A stretch of DNA of 64,000 nucleotides from NCBI RefSeq assembly GCF_001940165.2, contig NZ_CP135162.1, forward strand, positions 2,013,501-2,077,500. The letters are read 5' to 3'. Numbering within the stretch: the first letter of the stretch is position 1; every line of letters begins with the position of its first letter. Positions 24,157 to 33,018 of this stretch are shown piece after piece. Source of the stretch: Roseburia sp. 831b. GTDB taxonomy: Bacteria > Bacillota > Clostridia > Lachnospirales > Lachnospiraceae. The position numbers were made by a program, and so were the translations under genes. The notes under the pieces are model-generated. The model saw nothing but the letters and a program-made list of their open reading frames with translations. It was not told the DNA's origin and did no database searches.

Positions 24157-25146
24157 TCATAAATTAAGACACTTTTTCCTCCTTTGAATTCTCTCCTCTA
24201 TATAATAGTGCATTACCATAGCTGTCAAAACACTCACAACAACTGTAAGAACCGATAGTATCCAAAATTGTTGTATACATTCCATAAACTTAATCAATAC
24301 CACATAATGCACTAAGTAAACAGGATAACTTATTTTTCCAATCTTTTTTAATAGCTGGCATTTTTCAAGTATATCCTTACTTCTGCTCCCTGACTCAATT
24401 AATATTATTATACAACACCATATAAAAGCAATTAACAAATACTTATTTTGCAGCCACCCTGACGGGGAAACATCAAAAATAATCTTTTTCATAAATGGAG
24501 TAAGCATAAAAATAATACCGAAGCAGGCAACAACCCCCATATCTGCAATCCAATATCTTCTTCGTTTCTCTGTTATCCTCTTCACCACTGTTGCCAAACA
24601 AATTCCCATTCCAAATACAGGTATATACCATCTAATTGAAATTGAATTCTCTATATAGCGACTATATGGAAACATGAATTCAAACAATGCCGAAAACAAT
24701 ACTATTGTTAACAAATAAACAGAATCTTTCTTAATTGATTTTCTAATCAAAATAAACAAAGGAAAAATTATATATAGCTTTATAATGACCGGCATATACC
24801 AAAAATGTCCAATCCCTTCTACAATAAAGATATGTGCCAATAGCTGCCGTCCCGACGTAATAAAGCCACTTAAATATGCTCCCACTAAAACCAAAAGATA
24901 ACACGGATAAATTCTCAATAATTTTTGTGAATAGAACCTTAGAATCTTGAATTGCTTATCTCTATTTTTTTCATATGGATATATCATGAGAAAGCTACTT
25001 AAAATCATAAATAGCCACACACCTATCTTTCCACATCCCGATACATAACTTCCTACTTCGGACACAGAAACAATATGTGCAATAAGCACGAATAAACATG
25101 CTATGCCTCTTAAGGAATCAATATACCCCACTCTTTTTTGATCCAT
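24157..25146 (-). CDS. Acyltransferase family 3 membrane O-acyltransferase (second of two)
   Basis: A 329-residue protein with about ten membrane helices and the family start GYIDSLRGIACLFVLIAH. The motif FWYMPVIIKLYIIFPLF in the middle and SYPVYLVHYVVL near the end match acyltransferase-3 proteins. It differs clearly from the gene at 23098, so the two are not a recent duplication and may modify different sugars or positions. GAGG lies 8 nt before the ATG. It follows the membrane protein gene at 25191 by 44 nt. Confidence 0.88.
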   Translation of the reverse strand: MDQKRVGYIDSLRGIACLFVLIAHIVSVSEVGSYVSGCGKIGVWLFMILSSFLMIYPYEKNRDKQFKILRFYSQKLLRIYPCYLLVLVGAYLSGFITSGRQLLAHIFIVEGIGHFWYMPVIIKLYIIFPLFILIRKSIKKDSVYLLTIVLFSALFEFMFPYSRYIENSISIRWYIPVFGMGICLATVVKRITEKRRRYWIADMGVVACFGIIFMLTPFMKKIIFDVSPSGWLQNKYLLIAFIWCCIIILIESGSRSKDILEKCQLLKKIGKISYPVYLVHYVVLIKFMECIQQFWILSVLTVVVSVLTAMVMHYYIEERIQRRKKCLNL

Positions 25147-25190
25147 TTCTTTGCCTCGTTCAAAAATTTCTCCATTCCTATATGCTTTCT

Positions 25191-26951
25191 CTACTCTTGC
25201 GCACCATCAACATTCAATTTATAAACTGTATAGATATCTGTTTCAGCAATAACCGTAGCCCCCATATCTTTTAACTCATTTAAAGCATTTTCATCTTTGT
25301 TCCAAACTAAATATTCAAATGCATTTTCTTTCATATAGGAAAGAACATCGTCTAAACTCTCTCCTTGATAAATATACCCTATTCTAAACTGTGCACTGTA
25401 CTGCTGCATATAAAGATATGTTGTCAAATCTGCAACAAGCCATGTATCCTCACTTGTATATTCGCTAATTGCATCGCCTAAATCAACCGTCTGAGCAGGC
25501 AATTTATAGATATTATTAAACCATGAATACTGACCAATTTTCCAGTATGGTTCTCCGCAACAAACAATCATTATAGATGCTACCAAGATTCCTATATACT
25601 GCTTCCATCTAATTTTCAAATCCTCAAGTACACATGTCAATGCATAGGCCATAAAAATTTCAACAAATAATATATAATACAATCTTACATACACACAAGA
25701 CGCTTCTAACAAGCCATATGATATATAAAATACAATCGGATTGAAAATGAAAATATATAAACAAATAATATATTTTTTCAAAAATGAGTGTTCATCATTC
25801 TTTTTCTTTCTGAATAGAATATATAACAAACATGGATAATATAACCACTGCATTTTTGAATGACTCCAATATACATTGTATGTTTCTAGTGCCATATCAA
25901 CTGCATTCGGGAACAATTTTGAAATGTTTTCTGGACGAAAACTATCAAGCAACGATAACTGCATTCCATAAAATACAGCTATCATTGCAAAACATAGTAT
26001 CATAATAACAAGAGGAATCTTCTTTTTTACCTTTTCCTCATTTAATATAATACTTGCTAAAATCATTAAGATTGACAGACCTACTCCCATCAAGCTCATC
26101 GAGATTGTTGCTATTACGATAAGTGCCAGACCAAATACCTGCTTTTTTCCATATCTGCTTGTGCAAATCAGATAATAAAATAAAAACGGCAGCATAATTG
26201 ATGCCATTACAGCTTTTCCATGCCAGACACATATTGCAAGCCGAAGTGTCAAAACATACCATGAATATCCGCCAAAAATAATTAAAACACACATCCAGAA
26301 TACAAAAACCGCTGTTTTCTTTTGATTATTCTGAAACAGTTTTCTTCCAAGCAACGTATACACCATATATGCCATTGGTACAAGCCACACGGGCAATATC
26401 GTATGTGCAATTGCCGCAACGTGAATTCCTGTTATCTTTCCTAAAAAGGCTATATAATAATTCCATGAGGTTAATAAAAGTTTCCAATTCCCCTGTATAA
26501 ACTGATTTTTCTGAACGGCATACTGTGATGCACTTATGTATGTTGTATCATCAGCTCCATTATATGTTAAACCAAAGATGTATGTAAAAACCTGAAGTAA
26601 TATAATCGAAATTATCACAACATCATACAATGTTATATTAACCTTTAGTTCTAATAAGCTATTCTTTATTACTTGGAATTTTCTTGCAAATATCACCGCC
26701 AACATTCCAACAATGATTACTCCGTAAATAAGAACTAATGTATTAAAACTTGCATTTGCCAAATCCAATGGGACACATATTATTTGAAACAATGTCCATA
26801 AGATAATATTTCCCCACATATACTTTTCAGCAAAGCTTTTCTCTCTATTTCCCTTTACTAGTTCTGTACCCATAATTCCAATACATGTAGGAACCACAGC
26901 TAAATAGCCTGCTAAAATTACAAGACCTATTACTAATCTAATTTTTTCCAT
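25191..26951 (-). CDS. Polytopic membrane protein, GT-C-like (DUF6077-like)
   Basis: A 586-residue protein with about 13 membrane helices and a C-terminal outer region of about 110 residues (from IGQYSWFNNIYKL). The first large loop holds NGADDTTYISAS, and the aspartates resemble the donor-binding acidic motif of GT-C glycosyltransferases. It resembles Lachnospiraceae membrane proteins grouped as DUF6077, which are found in polysaccharide loci and have no proven function. Its position ahead of two O-acyltransferase genes suggests a role in modifying or building an exported glycan. Start: AGAGAGG about 12 nt upstream of the ATG, an acceptable but long spacing. Confidence 0.65.
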   Translation of the reverse strand: MEKIRLVIGLVILAGYLAVVPTCIGIMGTELVKGNREKSFAEKYMWGNIILWTLFQIICVPLDLANASFNTLVLIYGVIIVGMLAVIFARKFQVIKNSLLELKVNITLYDVVIISIILLQVFTYIFGLTYNGADDTTYISASQYAVQKNQFIQGNWKLLLTSWNYYIAFLGKITGIHVAAIAHTILPVWLVPMAYMVYTLLGRKLFQNNQKKTAVFVFWMCVLIIFGGYSWYVLTLRLAICVWHGKAVMASIMLPFLFYYLICTSRYGKKQVFGLALIVIATISMSLMGVGLSILMILASIILNEEKVKKKIPLVIMILCFAMIAVFYGMQLSLLDSFRPENISKLFPNAVDMALETYNVYWSHSKMQWLYYPCLLYILFRKKKNDEHSFLKKYIICLYIFIFNPIVFYISYGLLEASCVYVRLYYILFVEIFMAYALTCVLEDLKIRWKQYIGILVASIMIVCCGEPYWKIGQYSWFNNIYKLPAQTVDLGDAISEYTSEDTWLVADLTTYLYMQQYSAQFRIGYIYQGESLDDVLSYMKENAFEYLVWNKDENALNELKDMGATVIAETDIYTVYKLNVDGAQE

Positions 26952-27039
26952 GAATACATCAATCCTCTCTAAATTTTTGACATCACCTTTTTCAGACTCA
27001 TTCTTATTTCGTACCTACTTTAAACTCGCTCTTTAAACA

Positions 27040-27415
27040 TTAATATTCAAATTTCTTTACAAATTCCCGTTCCAATTCTATCTCCGTATACACATATACA
27101 TCCATAAATACATATTCTTTTAAACGCTGCATGAAGATTGGCGTATACTTTTCTTTTTTTAGTCTGTGATTTCGTATCTGATTCACAACATTCGGATTAT
27201 TGTTTGAATTACAGACTAAATTCAATCAAAAACCACTGATTATCCTTATTAATCACAAATCCATCCGCCGTATTCACAATATCATCTTTTGTATCTTCAA
27301 ATTCTTCCAATACCCTTGCTCCCCGATATGGCTTTTTTGCAATCTCATCCATATCAAGAACCGGCATCTCTTCCCCATTATAAAAATAGGTTAACGGTAC
27401 TTTTTCCCGTATCAT
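27040..27415 (-). pseudogene. Frameshifted remnant of a small unknown protein
   Basis: Two short overlapping frames, 27209-27415 (68 residues, to NKDNQWFLIEFSL) and 27040-27225 (61 residues, VCNSNNNPNVVNQIRNH to FVKKFEY), read as one protein only if a frameshift near 27215-27225 is assumed. The second has no ATG; it opens with TTG inside the first. The N-terminal part, YFYNGEEMPVLDMDEIAKK, runs out of frame from the AAA ATPase remnant. I do not recognise the family with certainty. The block looks like decayed leftovers between two glycan-gene groups. Confidence 0.45.
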
Positions 27416-27497
27416 TTAATCCCGCAATCACTGTTATTCCATCCAACTGAATCTCAGCTTCTTTTATTTTTGCAAAATTTTCAATCCTTAATTTCAT
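27378..27497 (-). pseudogene. N-terminal remnant of an AAA/SMC-like ATPase
   Basis: Thirty-nine codons read MKLRIENFAKIKEAEIQLDG, then ITVIAGLNDTGKST (Walker A, with GxxxxGKST), then a stop at 27378-27380. This is the usual start of RecF/SMC-like AAA ATPases found in Firmicute defence or hypothetical operons, cut off right after the P-loop. AAGGA lies 7 nt before the ATG and TTGTCA-16-TATAAA (27528-27555) lies upstream, so the 5' end and its signals survive while the body is deleted. Confidence 0.65.
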
Positions 27498-27685
27498 CTT
27501 ACCATCCTTCGGATATAGATATGCCTTTTTATATCGTTCTCATTTTCAATGACAAGTATACCATTTTCTATTATTAGTTGTCTAGAATGTCTCTTCGGAT
27601 TAATTTGACACCTTTTAGCTTTCTTATGTTTTTTTCAACAAGATAACCACAATTTAGCAACTACCATTTAATTCCCTACATTTTC
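27498..27685. other. Intergenic region with a possible promoter for the ATPase remnant
   Basis: AT-rich, no coding frame seen. On the minus strand TTGTCA (27550-27555), 16 nt, TATAAA (27528-27533). No terminator hairpin is seen after the Wzz-like gene that ends at 27686. Confidence 0.4.
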
Positions 27686-29155
27686 TTACAGACAAATTCC
27701 TCCCAGGATCCGCACGTTCTGTTCCTTAAGCATCTTAATCTCTCCAGAAATCTCGTCATAAATAGACTGACCGCTCTGTTCAATCAAAACCGCTGTTCCG
27801 ATTTCTACTGCTTCGCGCAACGCTGCTGCCGAATAACAAACATTTTCTCCGTAAACGACTTCAATTCCCACATTCTGCATCTTCTCTGTAAATGCTGTAA
27901 TCCATGCTTTCTCTACATGTTCAATCTCCGTTCCTGTCAGGAATATTTTCTGAATGTTTTCTGCCCTGCATGCAAGTTCCAGATTGGAAACAAGAATATT
28001 CTCTGACGCTTCCCTGGATATTTTCTTTCTCTTACGGTTTTTCAGGTTCAACAGGAATTCATCTACCTTTGAAACCTTTTCTTCTTTTCTGATGCATCCT
28101 AGTAAACGCACTCCGTACAGGTCTGATAACTCTTCACTGTTTTGTAATGTACTTGAGAAAACTACTTTTGCGCACACCCACAATACCACAAAAAATACAC
28201 CAACAACAAAACCAAGAATCAGATATTTCATACTGAAGGATGGTTTCGTCGGAGGCGCCTGAACTACTACTTCAGTATCTGCTTCCTCCCCTTCCTCTAA
28301 TGTGTCTGCTGCAACCGTTATGTCCAATTCCGACAGTTGTTCTTCTGACATCGCATTGGTCAATACATTTAACTGATATCGATAATCGCTTAATTGCGTC
28401 TGTGCCACACTCTGCTTCGATGCAAGATCACTATCTGTCTGTGTAATTACATTCTCCGATAACAATTTTAATCTATGGCTGCCTACTGTATCGGAAATCA
28501 CCGAGGTCTGTCCTTCGATGCAATTTTCTACTACTGCTGCCATCTCCTTTAAAGTTTCTTCGTCTGTATAAACCACCTGCACAGAAAGAATGCTATTCGA
28601 CTTTATTTCTGCTTCCAAATCATCTACTGAAATCAATTCTTCGATATATTTTTCATCCAGATCAAGTCCAAGTTCATTTTTTATTTCAGATGTAATTGCA
28701 CCACTCTTAATATATTCTGCATATGCCGCCGTCACTGCTGTGGTGTAGTCTGATTCGATATTCTCGTTAATATTCCATGAATAATCAGAATCTATGTAAT
28801 ACTGCATTACTAATGCCTTTTCCTGGTATGGATCAATATTCATCAACACAGAATTTTTCAAATACTTCCGGCTTTTTTCCATTGCCTTTTTTATACTTTT
28901 GGCATCCTGTATCTGTTGTAACTCGTCTTTTGTAAAATCAGTTGAACTACTTGCTTCAACTTCTTCTGTTAACTCCTCCGCTGCCTTTTGCTGCGCAACT
29001 TCCGCATGATATGTTTTCATTCCTTTTACATAATGCATACCTGAAATTAAAACAGCGAAAATAATTCCGCTTATTATCCAGAAACGCCATGCCATTACAA
29101 TCTGCCAAAATAACTCTCTTAAAGATATCTCCTTCTCAAATTCTTGTCTTTCCAT
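27686..29155 (-). CDS. Wzz/CpsC-like chain-length regulator with degenerate kinase-like tail
   Basis: A 489-residue protein: first membrane helix at about 24-44, a long outer coiled region (about 45-305), PPTKPSFSMKYLILGFVVGV with the Pro-rich motif leading into the second helix (about 308-330), then about 160 cytoplasmic residues. This is the polysaccharide co-polymerase layout. The tail resembles the BY-kinase CpsD fold (start of the fold at KIFLTGTEIEH, end at KEQNVRILGGICL) but has no Walker A GKS/T, so it should not bind ATP normally. ATG 29155 lies 8 nt after GAAGG; an in-frame ATG at 29212 lies inside the upstream gene with no site. It probably sets the length of the Wzy-made polymer. 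Confidence 0.85.
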   Translation of the reverse strand: MERQEFEKEISLRELFWQIVMAWRFWIISGIIFAVLISGMHYVKGMKTYHAEVAQQKAAEELTEEVEASSSTDFTKDELQQIQDAKSIKKAMEKSRKYLKNSVLMNIDPYQEKALVMQYYIDSDYSWNINENIESDYTTAVTAAYAEYIKSGAITSEIKNELGLDLDEKYIEELISVDDLEAEIKSNSILSVQVVYTDEETLKEMAAVVENCIEGQTSVISDTVGSHRLKLLSENVITQTDSDLASKQSVAQTQLSDYRYQLNVLTNAMSEEQLSELDITVAADTLEEGEEADTEVVVQAPPTKPSFSMKYLILGFVVGVFFVVLWVCAKVVFSSTLQNSEELSDLYGVRLLGCIRKEEKVSKVDEFLLNLKNRKRKKISREASENILVSNLELACRAENIQKIFLTGTEIEHVEKAWITAFTEKMQNVGIEVVYGENVCYSAAALREAVEIGTAVLIEQSGQSIYDEISGEIKMLKEQNVRILGGICL

Positions 29156-29172
29156 AATGATAACCTTCTCCT

Positions 29173-30696
29173 CTACTTTTTTATCTTCTTTTTTAATATC
29201 CCTATTACCCATAGTATTTCTTCACATCTAAGTATTATTAGCATTATACTATAAACCAATAATCCAACTATGGTTGCGGAAACGAACCTGACAATCGCAG
29301 AATAATCAACTAATACCGTTTGCATTCCCATAAGCACCATACCAGTTACAATTGCTGCCAACAACATTTTTACCAATTTTATTTTCATGTCTCCCAATCT
29401 AAGTGTCCCTATTTTTTGATGCAGGAAAAACATATTCAAACCTACGGACACTATTTCCGCAATTACCGTTCCTAATATAATTCCTGCAAATCCTATAAAC
29501 TGTACACAAAGAATACTAAATACAATGTTAACAACTACTGACAAAATACTTATTACCATTGGTAGCTTTGTATCTCCAAATGCCAAAAAAGCCTTTGTAA
29601 ATAATCTTTCTATATTTATTGCTATCCAACATGCTGCATACAGAATAATTGCAACTGTTGTCAATGACAACGCTTTACTATCAAAAGCCCCCCTAAAATA
29701 AACAATCTTCACAATATCTTCTCCAAATATAACAGTAATGATACTAATTGGTAATAATAGCAAACATAATACTGCTATTCCCTGCTTTATTGTACCCTTT
29801 ATAGCATCTACATTTCCTTTTACAGCTTCATTTGAAAATTCAGTAAAAAATACTGTTATCAAGGATTCAGAGATTATACTTACTACCAAATCGCTTAAAT
29901 TTGAGCTATATGAAAGTGCCGATACAGCTCCTTCCGTAGTTCCCGAAGCAAGCATTCTATCCACTAGCTGATTAATTTCTACTGTTGTATTACTGAGCAG
30001 AACGGGAATCGCAACTTTAATTAGCGTTATCACGTCATTGTCATGAACATCAAATTGCACCCGAATTTTTACACTCTTTCTTGTTCTATATGCCAAGAAA
30101 ACAAACTGTAAAAAATAAGCGACAGGAATTGCAATAAGTAATGACATAACTCCCCATGAAGCATGAAATCCAATTGCAAAAACAATCGTTGTAACACTAT
30201 ATATGATTCCGGAAAATGCCCCATAACCATATATCTGTTCTGCATCCAATATGCTCTTCAACAATCTTGCTAATAATGAGAAAACCATCCCCAGTGACAA
30301 AATTCTTAAATACAATGCTACTTGTTGTAATTGTTCCCCTTTATATCCAGGAGCCGTAACTTTTGCTAGCAACGGTGCTCCCAATAAAACAATAACACTT
30401 ATCACCAACGCAGCCACAGTCGTTACCGTAAGAACCTTTGAAGAGAAATCCGATGCCTCCTTTTCTCCACGGTTAACTTTTTTTTCAATATAACGTGGCA
30501 AAAAAGCTAACGCAACAGCGGTTGATAACGCATATAGCACATTAAGTACAAATCCATTCGCTAAATTATACGCATCCATTGTACTATCTGCACCGAATAG
30601 ATATGCAATAACAATTGTTCTTAAAAATCCTATTATTTTTCCTAAAATAGTTAATATACTAATTAATAAAGCTGATTTTATAACTTTTTCTTTCAT
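29173..30696 (-). CDS. MurJ/MviN-like polysaccharide flippase (Wzx role)
   Basis: A 507-residue protein with 13-14 membrane helices. The start KSALLISILTILGKIIGFLRTIVIAYLFGA and ALSTAVALAFLPRYIEKK are characteristic of the MurJ (MviN) branch of the MOP superfamily. In glycan loci MurJ-like proteins serve as Wzx flippases for lipid-linked repeat units. It stands directly between Wzy and Wzz genes, which supports this role over lipid II transport. The stop is 17 nt before the Wzz-like start. Confidence 0.87.
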   Translation of the reverse strand: MKEKVIKSALLISILTILGKIIGFLRTIVIAYLFGADSTMDAYNLANGFVLNVLYALSTAVALAFLPRYIEKKVNRGEKEASDFSSKVLTVTTVAALVISVIVLLGAPLLAKVTAPGYKGEQLQQVALYLRILSLGMVFSLLARLLKSILDAEQIYGYGAFSGIIYSVTTIVFAIGFHASWGVMSLLIAIPVAYFLQFVFLAYRTRKSVKIRVQFDVHDNDVITLIKVAIPVLLSNTTVEINQLVDRMLASGTTEGAVSALSYSSNLSDLVVSIISESLITVFFTEFSNEAVKGNVDAIKGTIKQGIAVLCLLLLPISIITVIFGEDIVKIVYFRGAFDSKALSLTTVAIILYAACWIAINIERLFTKAFLAFGDTKLPMVISILSVVVNIVFSILCVQFIGFAGIILGTVIAEIVSVGLNMFFLHQKIGTLRLGDMKIKLVKMLLAAIVTGMVLMGMQTVLVDYSAIVRFVSATIVGLLVYSIMLIILRCEEILWVIGILKKKIKK

Positions 30697-30707
30697 GTCC
30701 TAAGTAA

Positions 30708-31907
30708 CTAATCTCCTACATATCTTTCCTGCGTATTCAAATATCTCTTTTTCCCCATATAGGATTGTCCAATAACAATTCCCATGCATATATATAACGT
30801 AGGATTCTGCAAAAATGTTCCAGAAATTATCAATCCTGCTGCATTTGCCAGGTAAATACATAACAACATACGCTCTGTTTTTCTACTATTACGAAACATA
30901 GCAAAAACTCCCAGAGCAAGAATTAACAATATCCCACCACCGACAATGCTTCCAAATGAGATTAGAATCTCAATAACAATATTATGTGGATAATTTCCAC
31001 CATCCGGCCACATTCCGCAAACTCCCCAGCCTGCAAAAGGTCTCTCCTGAAACAACTCAAAATAATAACTATATAAACTGTTACGTCCCTCAGATTTCAG
31101 GAACTCTCCACTCAACAACTTTTGAATCCCACGGAACCGAATTGTTCTACTCGTATCAATTCCACTATTTACAACCAATAAAAGTACTATAACTCCTATT
31201 CCCACCAATAGCATTCCCACAAAAATCAAAGAATACCTCTTCGTATCAGGCTTTATGTCCCAAAGTACCTTGCATACTAAAAATAAAGCAAAACACACAT
31301 TTGCGCCCCTGCACCCATATAAAATATTTACTCCCACTCCTGCCATAAGACATACAATATCTTTCAAACAGGCATGTTCAAATACCTCATTACATAATAT
31401 GGTACATGATAAAAGCATTGCATACGAGAGTGCCATATCATATTCTCCAAGATATACATGCCACACCTTAAACTCAAGGACATAAGTTACAAATAAAATT
31501 GTTACTGCCGGTTTTGCTAATTTATATAACCATGTATAAATTTTCTTTCTATCCCTAATTCCTCCGAATGCATATCCTAGCGGAATACATACTCCCATCA
31601 GCCAAATCATATTATATAGCAAAACCGAGGTTTGTGCATACCCGTAAAGATAACTGCATAAAAAAACAACTAAAGCACCTAATTCTCCAAGCATGAATTT
31701 CGCTGTTTCTCTTTGCACATAACACATACAAATCATTCCTATTGCAAATGCCAATACTCCATAATTTGCAATTAGCAAAATCTTATTACCAAACAATCCT
31801 TTCTGAATAAACAAATTCAGTATCTGCCAAACATAGTATAATATAATTGCCAAACAAAATATATCATCTCTATCCTGTAAAATTTTGTGCTTTAATTTAA
31901 TCTTCAA
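30708..31907 (-). CDS. O-antigen ligase/polymerase family membrane protein (Wzy role)
   Basis: A 399-residue protein with about 10-12 membrane helices and one large outer loop. The loop contains RPFAGWGVCGMWPDGGNYPHN followed by IVIEILISFG, the O-antigen ligase/Wzy motif (FxGxG...HN...E). It would polymerise repeat units on the outer membrane face. The start codon is TTG at 31907, preceded by GGAGTAGG; no in-frame ATG lies near. It sits between a GT4 gene and the MurJ-like flippase gene. Confidence 0.82.
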   Translation of the reverse strand: MKIKLKHKILQDRDDIFCLAIILYYVWQILNLFIQKGLFGNKILLIANYGVLAFAIGMICMCYVQRETAKFMLGELGALVVFLCSYLYGYAQTSVLLYNMIWLMGVCIPLGYAFGGIRDRKKIYTWLYKLAKPAVTILFVTYVLEFKVWHVYLGEYDMALSYAMLLSCTILCNEVFEHACLKDIVCLMAGVGVNILYGCRGANVCFALFLVCKVLWDIKPDTKRYSLIFVGMLLVGIGVIVLLLVVNSGIDTSRTIRFRGIQKLLSGEFLKSEGRNSLYSYYFELFQERPFAGWGVCGMWPDGGNYPHNIVIEILISFGSIVGGGILLILALGVFAMFRNSRKTERMLLCIYLANAAGLIISGTFLQNPTLYICMGIVIGQSYMGKKRYLNTQERYVGD

Positions 31908-31923
31908 TACAACCTACTCCGCT

Positions 31924-33018
31924 TCATATCTCATATACTTTGTCCAAAACTTTTACTGCTTCTTCCCATTTATATGTACTGCTGATTTGTAACATATTTT
32001 CTCTAAACTGGTGACATTTCTTTTCATTTTCTTTTAAAAACAAAACTGCCTTTTTTACATCCTCAGCTTCTCTTGTGTCTGCAGTAATTCCTATCTGCAT
32101 TTTGCGCACCTTATCACCCATTCCAAGGGATGCTGTCATTATCATAGGTGTTCCTGTAACAATTGCCTCGTAAAACTTCACAACTTCAGCATCTCCCTGG
32201 TAATTAGGATTATTAGGATTGTAGCCACAGTATAACACATCTGTGTTTTGATATAATCGATTTGACTCACTCATCCCGTCATATGGACCGTGTACAAATA
32301 CATTATCGTATTTTTCCTGCAGTCTATTTAATTCCTCTAAATCAATTCCACCTCCATTAATATCAATCCTAACATCCGGCATATCCTTACACGCCTCAAA
32401 CAATGCCTTAAATTCTGGTATTTGACCACGTACGCAACCATGATACCCTATTCTGAATATTTCAGACGGCGTTTTGTCTAGAGGTTGCAGACATTTTTCA
32501 TCTGGATAATTTTTTAAAGGAAGTAAATGGTTCGTAACATCTGTAGGATATAATTTTAAATACCCATCATTCTCATATAAAGAATAGTGACTATTCTTTA
32601 TAAAATATCCTACTAACCCTTTTATGATTTTCTGTTTGAACTTACCACCACATATGTAATATTCATGCATATCAAAAACATATGGTTTTCTTTTTCCACA
32701 TATCTGATATGCCATCATTCCATCTAAATCATTACAATGAACATAATCAGTTTGATGTTCTTTCAAATACTTTTTGCATTTTAAGGCATATCTTAGGAAA
32801 GCACCAGCCTGTTTATATCCCGAACCTGCTACGGATGGCTCCTTGAAACGGACAATGTCTATATCATCCTTCGAATCCATTGCTTTTAATTTTGAATCTT
32901 TATTTCTATCCCAACACAAAATCGTTACTCTATTGCCTTGTTCAATCAGATAACGTGCCTCTTTATATACACGCACATCCATTTCGAATGCATTTGTAAG
33001 CAGCATTGTAATATTCAT
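31924..33018 (-). CDS. GT4 family glycosyltransferase
   Basis: A 364-residue GT-B enzyme. The N-terminal half starts MNITMLLTNAFEMDVRVYKE and has HCNDLDGMM and FDMHEYY; the C-terminal half has RIGYHGCVRGQIPE and the donor-binding region VVKFYEAIVTGTPMI, the Glu-containing motif of GT4 retaining enzymes. It adds a sugar to the lipid-linked repeat unit in the cytoplasm. Its ATG begins at the base after the stop of the oxidoreductase gene (33019), so the two are tightly coupled. Its specific sugar is not evident. Confidence 0.85.
   Translation of the reverse strand: MNITMLLTNAFEMDVRVYKEARYLIEQGNRVTILCWDRNKDSKLKAMDSKDDIDIVRFKEPSVAGSGYKQAGAFLRYALKCKKYLKEHQTDYVHCNDLDGMMAYQICGKRKPYVFDMHEYYICGGKFKQKIIKGLVGYFIKNSHYSLYENDGYLKLYPTDVTNHLLPLKNYPDEKCLQPLDKTPSEIFRIGYHGCVRGQIPEFKALFEACKDMPDVRIDINGGGIDLEELNRLQEKYDNVFVHGPYDGMSESNRLYQNTDVLYCGYNPNNPNYQGDAEVVKFYEAIVTGTPMIMTASLGMGDKVRKMQIGITADTREAEDVKKAVLFLKENEKKCHQFRENMLQISSTYKWEEAVKVLDKVYEI

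Noticed and set aside
29156..29212. Start of the Wzz-like protein at 29212
   Set aside because: It would overlap the flippase gene by 40 nt and has no ribosome site; ATG 29155 has GAAGG at 8 nt.
29173..30696. Essential MurJ lipid II flippase rather than Wzx
   Set aside because: Family similarity alone allows it, but its place between Wzy and Wzz genes favours a polysaccharide role; not excluded outright.
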